Below are positions 42,669-50,954 of a stretch of DNA of 64,000 nt, in pieces. The position numbers and the translations under genes were made by a program. This DNA is from Paenibacillus sp. XY044 (lineage in GTDB: Bacteria > Bacillota > Bacilli > Paenibacillales > Paenibacillaceae). The notes beneath the pieces are model-generated. The model saw only the letters and a list, made by a program, of their open reading frames with translations. It had not been told where the DNA came from and searched no databases. Numbering within the stretch: position 1 is the stretch's first letter; each line of letters starts with the position of its first letter. The stretch is taken from the NCBI RefSeq assembly GCF_002257645.1, contig NZ_NQMO01000002.1, positions 682,001 to 746,000 on the forward strand. The letters are read 5' to 3'.

Positions 42669-43286
42669 ATGAAAAAGAGAGCGCTTACTGGTACTCTGGC
42701 GATATTATTAGTGTTATCAAGCGCATCAATTGTTTCAGCGCATCCAGGTAGAACAGATGCAAATGGAGGCCATACATGCTGGACGAATTGTTCCAAGTGG
42801 GGATTGGAATATGGAGAGTATCACTACCACAATGGAGGAAGCTCTTCCTCGGGAAGTTCATCGTCTTCCAACACAAGTAAAAACAGTTCATCTTCAAAAA
42901 GCTCTACACGCAAATCAGCAGTTCCTACATATAAAGCCTCTGGACTTAAGGTGTATATAAACGGTCAAAAGATCAGCTTTAACAGTGAACCGGTAATTTA
43001 TCAAAACACAAACCTTGTTCCTTTGCGTGAGATTGCTGAAGGTTTGGGGGCGACAATTACCTACGACAAAGATACTGGTACAATCGGAGTCACTAAAAAG
43101 AATCACAAGATCACTTTAACTATTGGAAGCAAAACTGTATTTTACAACGGTACATCCGAAACAGCTAGTGCGGCCCCTAAAGTGATTAAGGGTGTTACAT
43201 ATGTTCCAGCACAAGTTTTTGCCCGAGGTTTAGGAGCGGGGATTGAGTATAGCTCAAGCAGTAACTCACTCAAAATTTCAATTTAA
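42669..43286 (+). CDS. secreted YHYH-domain protein with copper amine oxidase-like domain
   Basis: 205 residues. Signal peptide ('TGTLAILLVLSSASIVSA'), then a YHYH domain with the pattern 'HPGRTDANGGHTCWTNCSKW' and 'GEYHYHNGG', a Ser-rich linker of about 30 residues, and a C-terminal copper amine oxidase N-like domain ('IYQNTNLVPLREIAEGLGAT', 'GVTYVPAQVFARGLGAGIEY'). YHYH domains occur on cell-surface nuclease-like or metal-binding proteins; the His/Cys pattern suggests a metal site. AAGGGG fits ATG 42669. Exported; its exact role is unknown. Confidence 0.85.
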   Translation: MKKRALTGTLAILLVLSSASIVSAHPGRTDANGGHTCWTNCSKWGLEYGEYHYHNGGSSSSGSSSSSNTSKNSSSSKSSTRKSAVPTYKASGLKVYINGQKISFNSEPVIYQNTNLVPLREIAEGLGATITYDKDTGTIGVTKKNHKITLTIGSKTVFYNGTSETASAAPKVIKGVTYVPAQVFARGLGAGIEYSSSSNSLKISI

Positions 43287-43512
43287 TAATTATTTACTGG
43301 AAAGGGAGAGACCATTAGGGCTCTCCCAATTACATGGCGTTTGGGTATATGATCCTTGAGAATTAAAAACGCGCCGTGATGGTTGATGATGAGTTGCTAA
43401 TATATTTAGTAAAAGACTTATAAAACCATACTGGCATATGTACCACTCTAAGTAAGAAACGAAACAAATTAAATGATAGAAATTATCTGTTTCATAATTT
43501 ATTTGTTAATTA

Positions 43513-43601
43513 AACTCCCTCGATATAATTCAGTTTCCTCACTCAGACTCATGAATTCGCAGGATTTCACCCTGAGCTAAACATGAAAGCAAAGAATCCA
43601 G
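43513..43601 (+). repeat. 89-bp repeat, copy B
   Basis: Matches 29815-29903 end to end and then diverges sharply. The gene at 43611 starts just after it and seems cut at its 5' side by it. Confidence 0.8.
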
Positions 43602-43610
43602 TTCGAGAAG

Positions 43611-44339
43611 ATGCTTCAGGATGATTTTTATCAAAACATACGATCTGAATTTGTTAACTACTGGGCTCAAAAACAGGCACATCGAAAGAGCACAGCATTA
43701 AAATTAGGCCAAGACGTATCCTCCAATTATATATCAAAGTTTAAGGCATCCATCGTTATGGGGGTGAATATAACAACTTTAACCCAAATGGTAAGGATTG
43801 GACTTCTGAATGAGGTATCGTATCAATATAAGAAATGGCTGATCATTGATGAGGTAAATGAGTTAATCAAAAGATGCCATGGAGAAATTTCATCTAAAAA
43901 ATTATTTGATCGAATATCAATACGTGAAGCCATTGAAATGAAAGGAAAAAATGGGATTACCGTTCTGGGATATATATTGTTAATTCTTAATCAGGTTCTA
44001 ACTCCAATTTCTCCCATCAGGGCGACTTCCATCCTTGATGTTACATTAGACAAAAGTAAACTGGAAACAGTGCTGAGTTACTTTGGAAAATTGGGGGAGT
44101 CTCTGCAATCTCAAGACGATGTAAGTCACGGTATAGCTACAATTACTCGCGAGGGGGTGAATTTCGAAGGAAAAACCTTTGTCAGTCCAAAATTGGCGGC
44201 AATGAAGTGTTTTGATCATGCTGAAATTCACGGCGAATGGAGTATCCCAATTCAGTATAGCCTAACTGAGCCTAATCAAATTTTACTGTATAATATGCAT
44301 GGTCTAGAGGCAGCAGTTGCAAAAGAAGATACTGATTAA
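43611..44339 (+). CDS. HTH plus beta-barrel protein, possibly truncated (transposition-protein-like)
   Basis: 242 residues with poor ribosome site; in frame, sequence continues upstream into the 89-bp repeat, so the 5' end is probably lost. Residues 45-100 look like an HTH ('ASIVMGVNITTLTQMVRIGL', 'YKKWLIIDEVNELIKRCHGE') reminiscent of TniQ/TnsD proteins. The last 65 residues ('GIATITREGVNFEGKTFVSP', 'GEWSIPIQYSLTEPNQILLY') resemble the C-terminal barrel of Mu-type transposases and are plainly homologous to the protein at 44843. Functional assignment is tentative. Confidence 0.55.
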   Translation: MLQDDFYQNIRSEFVNYWAQKQAHRKSTALKLGQDVSSNYISKFKASIVMGVNITTLTQMVRIGLLNEVSYQYKKWLIIDEVNELIKRCHGEISSKKLFDRISIREAIEMKGKNGITVLGYILLILNQVLTPISPIRATSILDVTLDKSKLETVLSYFGKLGESLQSQDDVSHGIATITREGVNFEGKTFVSPKLAAMKCFDHAEIHGEWSIPIQYSLTEPNQILLYNMHGLEAAVAKEDTD

Positions 44340-44371
44340 AGTTAAAAAGCACCTCGCAGGTGCTTTTTTTA

Positions 44372-44707
44372 TCAGAAAAATTCATCAAGAAATACTTTTA
44401 CCTTCTTTAACTCACTTTTTTTAAATGACGATAACTCATCAATAATGATTTCAAGTAACTCATCTTTTTCGTTCACTTGGAGATTGTTGTGTGATGTGTA
44501 AGCAAACAATTCGATGATAGGAACATTTAAAGCATCAGCTATCTTCTGTAGATTCACTAATGTGATGTTTTTTTCCGCTCGTTCAACTCCACCGATATAT
44601 GAAAAGTGAAAGCCGGCAATCTCTCCCAATTGTTCTTGAGATAATCCAGCTTGTTTCCTTAGATCCCTAACGCGCCGTCCGACCTTTTTTAGTAATGCTG
44701 TTTCCAT
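44372..44707 (-). CDS. XRE-family transcriptional regulator
   Basis: 111 residues. A phage-type HTH covers residues 8-65 ('VGRRVRDLRKQAGLSQEQLG', 'IAGFHFSYIGGVERAEKNIT'), followed by a short acidic helical tail ('DELLEIIIDELSSFKKSELK'). AGAGGTG precedes ATG 44707. An inverted repeat, TTGTA-6-TACAA, lies at 44722-44737 just upstream, a probable autoregulatory operator. It divides the genes at 43611 and 44843, which share a domain. Confidence 0.88.
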   Translation of the reverse strand: METALLKKVGRRVRDLRKQAGLSQEQLGEIAGFHFSYIGGVERAEKNITLVNLQKIADALNVPIIELFAYTSHNNLQVNEKDELLEIIIDELSSFKKSELKKVKVFLDEFF

Positions 44708-44721
44708 TGCTACACCTCTTC

Positions 44722-44737
44722 TTGTAAGTGTATACAA
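44722..44737. promoter_or_regulatory. inverted-repeat operator candidate for the XRE regulator
   Basis: TTGTA, six bases, TACAA, sitting 15 bp from the start codon of the XRE gene and in the divergent promoter region. Confidence 0.45.
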
Positions 44738-44842
44738 TGCCTCAACTCCAATACATGCCTGTTAACATATCATTTTTCTTTTTTGATCTATATAAGTATC
44801 AAAATGAAAAAGGTGGAAATAATTAATTATGAGGTGATCAAT

Positions 44843-45175
44843 ATGGAGAAGAAAGAGCCAACAATTTTACAAGGTTTGGCCAATGTTTCTAGTTGTGGAT
44901 TAGAGTTCAATGGTAGGATTTATTCGAATGCCAATATGATTAGACATCAGTGGTTTGAGTTGGCTGCAGTACAGGGGTCCTGGCAGATTCCGATTTTTTA
45001 CAATCCTGAAAAGCCAGAGGAATTAATGTTATTTGATTTTATGACGGCTGAAGTTGCAACTAGCGTAGAGACCAGTGAATGTGTCTGTGAAGAAGTAAAG
45101 GCTTCTTACTTTGAGGCCATTAATTCATTAAAGGAAAGGATATCGAAAATTCGAGCTACCGACCAAACGCTGTAA
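44843..45175 (+). CDS. small protein sharing the beta-barrel domain of the 43611 product
   Basis: 110 residues. Residues 10-70 ('LANVSSCGLEFNGRIYSNAN', 'GSWQIPIFYNPEKPEELMLF') align with the C-terminal 65 residues of the protein at 43611; the common core is Gly-x-x-Phe-x-Gly-(Lys/Arg) then Trp-(Ser/Gln)-Ile-Pro-Ile. The tail 'ASYFEAINSLKERISKIRAT' is helical. GAGGTGATC fits ATG 44843. First of four small same-strand genes. Resembles an isolated Mu-transposase-type C-terminal barrel; function unknown. Confidence 0.6.
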   Translation: MEKKEPTILQGLANVSSCGLEFNGRIYSNANMIRHQWFELAAVQGSWQIPIFYNPEKPEELMLFDFMTAEVATSVETSECVCEEVKASYFEAINSLKERISKIRATDQTL

Positions 45176-45219
45176 TGGAATTTGTTATAACCTCGAAAAT
45201 TTTATAAATAGGAGATGTA

Positions 45220-45414
45220 ATGACACATACTTTCAAAACCTATACTTTAGAACAGGCAGTTGGTTCATTAATAGCAGCTTTTGACAAGATTGGATATAGT
45301 GAACCATTGGAGGTTGCTTCAATCATCATCGAATTTGAGGACTTTTTGAACCAATTGTCTACAGAAGAAGCTGTAAATATATATAACGAACGCTGGATGA
45401 ATGGTGGTAACTAA
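45220..45414 (+). CDS. small hypothetical protein
   Basis: 64 residues, mostly helical and acidic ('YTLEQAVGSLIAAFDKIGYS', 'FEDFLNQLSTEEAVNIYNER'). AGGAGATG precedes ATG. It follows the barrel-domain gene by 45 bp and is probably co-transcribed. No family recognised. Confidence 0.6.
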   Translation: MTHTFKTYTLEQAVGSLIAAFDKIGYSEPLEVASIIIEFEDFLNQLSTEEAVNIYNERWMNGGN

Positions 45415-45443
45415 TAAAGTTATAAGTGGGGTATCCAATAATC

Positions 45444-45701
45444 ATGGATGAGCTTAGGGGTGTACACAATCTGCATATGCAACTACTTGAGGTTTATGAA
45501 AAATGCCAATCATCACAACACCGTTATCAACTAGAATTAGAATATTACTATCGGCAACTCAACTTTTTCTGTACTGATACCCTTCAAAGAATTTTCGTAC
45601 TGAACCAATTAATCAATATTTATGAAAAGAGAAGGGGCTCTCAAATACAATGGTGCTCTGATCTCTTCAAAAGCAATGATCCAAGTAAACCATCTACATA
45701 A
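45444..45701 (+). CDS. small hypothetical helical protein
   Basis: 85 residues from ATG 45444 (a GTG at 45426 is an alternative). Tyr- and Leu-rich helices ('LLEVYEKCQSSQHRYQLELE', 'TLQRIFVLNQLINIYEKRRG') suggest a helical bundle. 29 bp behind the previous gene. No family recognised. Confidence 0.5.
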   Translation: MDELRGVHNLHMQLLEVYEKCQSSQHRYQLELEYYYRQLNFFCTDTLQRIFVLNQLINIYEKRRGSQIQWCSDLFKSNDPSKPST

Positions 45702-45774
45702 GAATTTGGTGAGCTTGCATTTGGAAAGTATTAAAAAGCATAAAATTAATTCATGTTAAGTGAGGTTCAAAATC

Positions 45775-45960
45775 ATGGTATTTGAAATTACTGATGAAAT
45801 GAAGAGAAAAATCGGAAAATGGGATTCATGTAACTCAAGAGATGTGTCCGGAGCTAAATTTGCATATACTTTTATTCCGTCGGGATTAGGATTAATCATA
45901 AAGGTTGAATGTGATGTCTGTAAAAGATTGCTTGACCTCACAGAAGATTGGATGAACTGA
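45775..45960 (+). CDS. small hypothetical protein with a Cys-x-x-Cys
   Basis: 61 residues from ATG 45775, preceded by AAGTGAGGT. 'KVECDVCKRLLDLTEDW' carries a Cys-x-x-Cys. 'DSCNSRDVSGAKFAYTFIPS' resembles the small beta-sheet proteins of the DUF5348-like kind, but this is only an impression. Last of the group of small genes. Confidence 0.5.
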   Translation: MVFEITDEMKRKIGKWDSCNSRDVSGAKFAYTFIPSGLGLIIKVECDVCKRLLDLTEDWMN

Positions 45961-46015
45961 TAACCTTTAAAAAAGAAGACCATGAGCATTTTGGGACTGA
46001 CCCCGAGACAAAATA

Positions 46016-46078
46016 AAACACCTTCGAGTGAAAGAAACCATGTCGTAAGATGTGGAGGACAACTTGGAGGTGTTTTTG
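46016..46078. other. imperfect inverted repeat, possible IS end remnant
   Basis: AAAACACCTTCGAGTG and the complement of AAAACACCTCCAAGTTG face each other across about 30 bp. Long imperfect arms starting with AAAACACC look like an insertion-sequence end; no transposase is attached. Confidence 0.35.
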
Positions 46079-46106
46079 CGTTGGCAACACGATTTAGTTA
46101 CCTCGT

Positions 46107-47576
46107 AAAAGTGAAGTAGCTGTACTCCGAGGAAGGCTGTTTGACGTAAGCGACCGGGCATTGATGACCTATAAACAAGAAGGGCATCGTTTTTCCTACT
46201 ATCGCATTCCAGCAGCTAATGAATGCTCTGAAGCCTCTCGTCCGGTGGCGGCGGCATTACTGCAACTTAAGCAGTACTCAGAGTGGATTCATCAGTTACC
46301 GGGTTTATCGGCCTTGAAGCGAATATTGGATGAAAGCGGGCTATTGCCTTATATAGCCGTCCAGGAGGCTGGCGCCACCAGAGCAGGTTCATTAATAAGG
46401 CTCCTTCATATCGTTCAAGATGATCCGGAAGCTGTCAACAGTTGGCCTACACTTACTAGGCTGTTACTTCTAGTCATTCAAGGTAATGGGCTGGAGACTC
46501 TCAGCCTATATGGGAGTACCAAAGGTGTCGTCCGAATCATGAATCTGAATAAAGCAAAGGGACTTGAAGCACCGGTCGTCTTTCTCGCAGGTCCATATGG
46601 AGAATCGGATCACGATGCTGATCAGCATATCGACCGAAGCGGCTCTATAGCAAAGGGCTATTTTACGATTTCGCAGAGACTGAGTGAGCATGTAGTGGAA
46701 TTGATTGCGCAGCCTCCTAACTGGAAAGCATTAAGTGAGAAAGAACGATTGTTTGTGAATGCGGAAAAGGATCGGCTATTATATGTAGCGGCTACAAGGG
46801 CAAAACAATTGCTAGTGGTAAGTCTCTATCCAGAGCAACCTGCCAAATGTTCTTGGAGTTCATTGATGTACAATGCGGAGCATGTAGCAGAGCTTATCGT
46901 CCATGAAGGAGAACCAGAGGGAAGAGAAGTATATGCCTATCAGCCTATGCTTGAGGAGTCTATGAGTAAGCTCTCCAACCAATTGTTAGAAGCAAAGAAA
47001 CCATCTTATAGACAGGTTACTGTAACCGAGTTAACCAAGACCGGAGCGGTCATTCCAGGTTGGTCAGTCAAAGGGCGCGGACAGGCTTTTGGCAATGTGG
47101 TTCATCGGTGTATAGAAGCTATTGGGAATGGGAGAGTGCAATCTTCAGATGGGGAAACATATATTAAACATTTGGCCAAACAGGAGGGACTTAAACCGGG
47201 ACTTGTAACAGAAGCTGTTGTTACGGTGGAACTTGTTTTGGGGAGTGAATTATGGCCAACAAGTATAAAGGCAAAGAGGCGTCTCTTTGAAGTATCAATG
47301 TTTTCAACCAAAAAAGTTAATAAAGCAGAAGGACTATATGTGAAAGGGGTTATTGACTTCTTATTCGAAGAGGACGAAGGTTGGGTGATTGTTGGTTATA
47401 AGACTGACATGTTTGAATCTGAGAGCGAGGAAGACTTCATTCGTTTTTATTCGCCTCAGGTGCTGCAATATGCTAGTGAGTGGAATCAGATATTTGGGTA
47501 TCCTGTTAAAGAAGCTGGATTATTCTTTACGCAATTTCAGAAATATGTACCAATACGTCTCGAAGAGTCAGAGTGA
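46107..47576 (+). pseudogene. AddA/UvrD-type helicase-nuclease, C-terminal part only
   Basis: About 488 codons that match the last third of an AddA-like protein (whole family over 1100). Upstream of the ATG at 46162 the frame already reads 'EVAVLRGRLFDVSDRALMTY'. Helicase motifs V and VI are seen ('MNLNKAKGLEAPVVFLAGPY', 'EKDRLLYVAATRAKQLLVVS'). The RecB-like nuclease follows ('GQAFGNVVHRCIEAIGNG', 'VKGVIDFLFEEDEGWVIVGY' then KTD). The catalytic Asp of the usual 'DYKTD' is Gly here. Walker A and the ATPase core are absent, so helicase action is impossible. Likely a fragment carried in with mobile DNA. Confidence 0.7.
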
Positions 47577-48020
47577 TATACTAATTTTCATAATAGAAGG
47601 GAACTTCAAATGAGTCAAAATAAGAACACCAAAAAACAAAGGGAAAAGGTTGAAAAAACGAGATAAAGCACACGTTGAGCCTGTTGGTATTTTGGCTATT
47701 TAATCCCATAGGCTCACCACGGATGAACATAAGGCATTCAAAGAGCAGAGGAGAAACTTCGATAACGAACCCTAAAAAATGGTGGTGTTTCGCAAAACTC
47801 TGCTGCCCAAGCTATTAACGCGAATGTTTTTTGTGCAATAGTTGAATAAGATAGCTCTGTACTCGACCGATGCCCCTCGGATTGCAGGATGCATCCTAGT
47901 ATCCTGAGTAAAATGCAGACTTAGCGATTCATGCACACACTTTCTCTAAGATCATACTCCGAATCCAATGGGCTACTCGACAATTGCCACGGCAAATAAT
48001 CATCAATCTATTGGAGGATA
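47577..48020. other. intergenic stretch, no gene recognised
   Basis: A 20-codon frame with ribosome site at 47610 (start 'MSQNKNTKKQREKVEKTR') and a hairpin GAGCCTGTTGG / CCCATAGGCTC near 47683-47718; nothing else readable. Confidence 0.3.
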
Positions 48021-48023
48021 TCT

Positions 48024-48134
48024 ATGTATCAAACGTTAAAAGACCTCCAAGTAGTTACAACTGCAGATGTGGAGTCACATTTGGAGGTAACTAAAGAATA
48101 TGCTAGTGTATTTTTCGACAGATTGGTGCAGTAA
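48024..48134 (+). pseudogene. 36-codon gene start, truncated
   Basis: GGAGGA lies before ATG 48024; the product starts 'MYQTLKDLQVVTTADVESHL' and ends 'EYASVFFDRLVQ'. It reads like the N-terminus of a longer protein. Family not recognised. Confidence 0.35.
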
Positions 48135-48329
48135 TACGAAAAGGTTTATATTATATATAAAAGACTACGAGCGATAGCAAGAGACCCCCGAACCCATATA
48201 TCGTAGCCACAAAGCTGGCTTCTGGGCTATTTATGTTACCACGCCTTCGAATAGAAATTTGCAACAAGTAAAGGGAGCCTTCGATTCCAAAGAATTCCCT
48301 TTATTAAGTGATTCGGCGCGGTACGAGAG

Positions 48330-48835
48330 CAACCGTTCGACGACGATCGTTATATATTTGAACCTAAGATCGACGGTCATCGGCTGCTGCTCGAGCGATC
48401 GGGCGGCAAAGTGCGGCTTTGGACCAGACATGAGAACGAGGTGACAGCTCGGTATCCGGAACTGCTTGATGTGCCGGTGAATTGCGGCGACATGATCCCG
48501 GATGGCGAGTTGGCATACCTGGACCGGGACAGGAGAGATTTGCTCCGAGACAACGATGCGGCGGTTTCAAATAAAGACACTCGCGAAGATTAAGCAAGGC
48601 ATGCAGCAACTGCCTATCCGGTTTTTCGTTTTCGATGTACTCGCTTAGACGGCAAGGGTTAGGCAGTTGCCGCTGATGGAACGAAAGGCCATCCTTGATA
48701 AAATATTCGTTGAGAACGAATACTACAAGCGTGTCTTCCACATCGATGGCAAAGGTAACGCGCTGTTTGACGTAATCAAGCAGCGCGGGCTTGAGGGGAT
48801 CGTTGCCAAGCGTAAAAGCAGCCTTAACGGGTATA
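48330..48835 (+). pseudogene. ATP-dependent DNA ligase, shattered
   Basis: Adenylation-domain pieces in shifted frames: 'RYIFEPKIDGHRLLLERSGG' (motif I, Lys nucleophile in 'EPKIDG'), 'KVRLWTRHENEVTARYPELL', 'DGELAYLD', 'MQQLPIRFFVFDVLA' then a stop, 'MERKAILDKIFVENEYYKRV' and 'FDVIKQRGLEGIVAKRKSSL' (motif IV). Sequence similarity ends abruptly at about 48835, 30 bp before the recombinase trio. At least three frameshifts. Probably a LigB/LigD-type ligase destroyed by the element insertion. Confidence 0.8.
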
Positions 48836-48865
48836 GACCCTGCAGGCGGCTTTTTTGTAATATAA

Positions 48866-49807
48866 TTAGTAATCAAACGAATCCTCGAAAATTCTTGCCA
48901 ATTCACCAAGCGCCGGAACATACTGTAAAGTCGTAGCCAAATCCACATGACCCAGTTGATGTTGTATCTCTACCATGCTTAAACCGCCAATTTGCATTAA
49001 ATAAGCCGCTGTTCGTCTAAGATCATGAGCCCGTACGCTACGTGATAAACCAGCCTCATTCGATACCCGATCAAGTAATCTAGTAATTACTCGAGGTTGA
49101 AGGGGGTTCCCCTTATTATTAAATAAAAATTCATCACCTTGCTTAGACCACTCCAAATACTGCGGGTGATTGATGTACCTGGTGATTTCATCAGCTAAAT
49201 CCTTTGAAATGGCTGCTGATCGCTTTGTTGTCTTTTGTCCTTCAAAAATATGTACGATTTTACTTTCCAATTTTACTCGGGAGCATCTAAGGAATCGCAC
49301 TTCCGAAATACGCATACCGGTAATCAGCATAAGCCAGATCATCACAAATCCCCTTCGGTAAAATGGGTCAAGCCTTAAGGCTGCCCTTAAGACTTCAAGA
49401 GAGTCTTCTTTTGATAAAGCTGTATTTTGAATACCTCTCTCAAATTTAGGTGTTGGATAATTGATCATAGGGTTCTGTTGAATTAGATCCATATCATAGA
49501 GAAACCCAAAAAAATTTTTCAGGGCGGTAACGGATATGGAAACTGTACTATCGCTAACTTGTAAATCATGAATTAAAAATTGAACAAAGTGATCAATAAC
49601 CTTCCGTTTTATTGGGGAAAATCGATCCGGGAATTTTTTATCTGCATGAAATCGATCAAAATCCAACTCTCCATCAAAACCTTGTTTCAACAAATAGGCT
49701 TCAAAACGCCTAAGTGCGATTTCATATTTGCTTCGTGTGCTTTTAGCTAAAGTGAAATGTTTCTTCCAGTTTTGATAATAGATTGAGTTCTGTAGAAATC
49801 TCTCCAC
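48866..49807 (-). CDS. tyrosine recombinase, third of a trio (RIT-like)
   Basis: About 313 residues. A SAM-like N-terminal domain ('TRSKYEIALRRFEAYLLKQG') precedes the catalytic domain with all active-site residues: Arg in 'LITGMRISEVRFLRC', Lys region 'FEGQKTTKRSAAI', His-x-x-Arg in 'VRAHDLRRTAAYLM', His in 'HQLGHVDLATT' and nucleophile Tyr in 'TLQYVPAL'. GGAGG ten bases upstream suggests GTG 49807; the frame is open back to 49873, which would overlap the previous gene. Spacing between trio members is then 18-20 bp. Acts with its two partners on the element ends. Confidence 0.88.
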   Translation of the reverse strand: MERFLQNSIYYQNWKKHFTLAKSTRSKYEIALRRFEAYLLKQGFDGELDFDRFHADKKFPDRFSPIKRKVIDHFVQFLIHDLQVSDSTVSISVTALKNFFGFLYDMDLIQQNPMINYPTPKFERGIQNTALSKEDSLEVLRAALRLDPFYRRGFVMIWLMLITGMRISEVRFLRCSRVKLESKIVHIFEGQKTTKRSAAISKDLADEITRYINHPQYLEWSKQGDEFLFNNKGNPLQPRVITRLLDRVSNEAGLSRSVRAHDLRRTAAYLMQIGGLSMVEIQHQLGHVDLATTLQYVPALGELARIFEDSFDY

Positions 49808-49826
49808 GATTAAATAACCTCCATAG

Positions 49827-50936
49827 TTAGAAAAGTTCTGTAATTGTAATTTGTGCAAGAGGGTGCTTTTCAATAGCTGTCACCAACATATCGTCATATA
49901 ATTTTAAGTACACTTCAGTAGAACTCAGCCAAGCGTGGCGCATGAGTTCTTTTATCGTGTAAATATTAACCCCTGACTCAAGTAAGTATAGGGCAAAGGA
50001 ATGTCGTAAAGAGTGAATAGAAAATTGATAGGGCTTTTTATCGTTCTCAGGAATTGTTGTTGCTTCATTTATTAGAGCCGTAAACATTTTCTGAACGGTA
50101 CTTTCATGCAGATGTGTTGCTCCTTTATCATCCGAGAAAACGTACCTATCCTCGTAGTCAACTTCTGCCTCTAATCCCTTATAGCGAAAGCTAATATAGG
50201 AGCTAAGTGTTTTCAATGAGGATGTTGTGATCTTGTTTGGTTGTTTATATCCCTTTTTTCCTTTACCACGAACCATTATGACTTGACGATCGACTTTAAT
50301 ATCTCCAACCTGTAAGGTGCATAACTCACTTAAACGTACACCTGTACCAAGGAAAGTCCAGAGGATCGTAAAGTTCCGATGGGCTTCTCGTCCTAATCTG
50401 ACTAGACTAAGTAGCTCATTGATCTGAGTTTTGGTAAAAGCTCGAGGCTCACGATCTTTATCGGCTTCAATTATCAGAGTCCGTTTCAATTTTTCTATAT
50501 TTCGTCCATAAAAATGCTCGAGAACTTCACCAAAAAAGCTGCGTAAGAAAGCTGACTTTTTACTTCGCGTGTTCGCTTTTTTCACCGGTGCCAAATAGTC
50601 AGTTAGAAACGTGGCAGAGGAAACATCGTTAATGTTGGGATTCTTTCCTTTTTTATTAACACAATATTTAATAAACATATTTAGCTCATATCCATAAGCT
50701 GTTTGTGAAGCAGCTGCTAGAGCTTGATATGCATCACTGTTTCTATAATGAGCAACAGCTTCTTCTAAAAGAACAATTCGCTGTGCCATCTGTTTTTGGA
50801 TTGAGCTATACAATGGTACTAAATCAAGCCTCTGAAGAACCTGATAAAACGGTTGCGGACCAAATTGGTCCGCAAGGTGAACTATTGCTTCTTCTAACAT
50901 TTGATCGTTCGATACAACATCGTCATACAAAGGCAT
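49827..50936 (-). CDS. tyrosine recombinase, second of a trio (RIT-like)
   Basis: 369 residues. Core-binding domain with 'YELNMFIKYCVNKKGKNPNI', then the catalytic domain: Arg in 'LGTGVRLSELCTLQVGDI', Lys region 'VRGKGKKGYKQPNK', His-x-x-Arg in 'SIHSLRHSFALYLLESGVN', His in 'ELMRHAWLSSTEVY' and Tyr in 'VYLKLYDDML'. GGGAGGT sets ATG 50936. Eighteen bases from the stop of the first recombinase. Catalytically complete by inspection. Confidence 0.9.
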   Translation of the reverse strand: MPLYDDVVSNDQMLEEAIVHLADQFGPQPFYQVLQRLDLVPLYSSIQKQMAQRIVLLEEAVAHYRNSDAYQALAAASQTAYGYELNMFIKYCVNKKGKNPNINDVSSATFLTDYLAPVKKANTRSKKSAFLRSFFGEVLEHFYGRNIEKLKRTLIIEADKDREPRAFTKTQINELLSLVRLGREAHRNFTILWTFLGTGVRLSELCTLQVGDIKVDRQVIMVRGKGKKGYKQPNKITTSSLKTLSSYISFRYKGLEAEVDYEDRYVFSDDKGATHLHESTVQKMFTALINEATTIPENDKKPYQFSIHSLRHSFALYLLESGVNIYTIKELMRHAWLSSTEVYLKLYDDMLVTAIEKHPLAQITITELF

Positions 50937-50954
50937 GTATATTTACCTCCCTAA

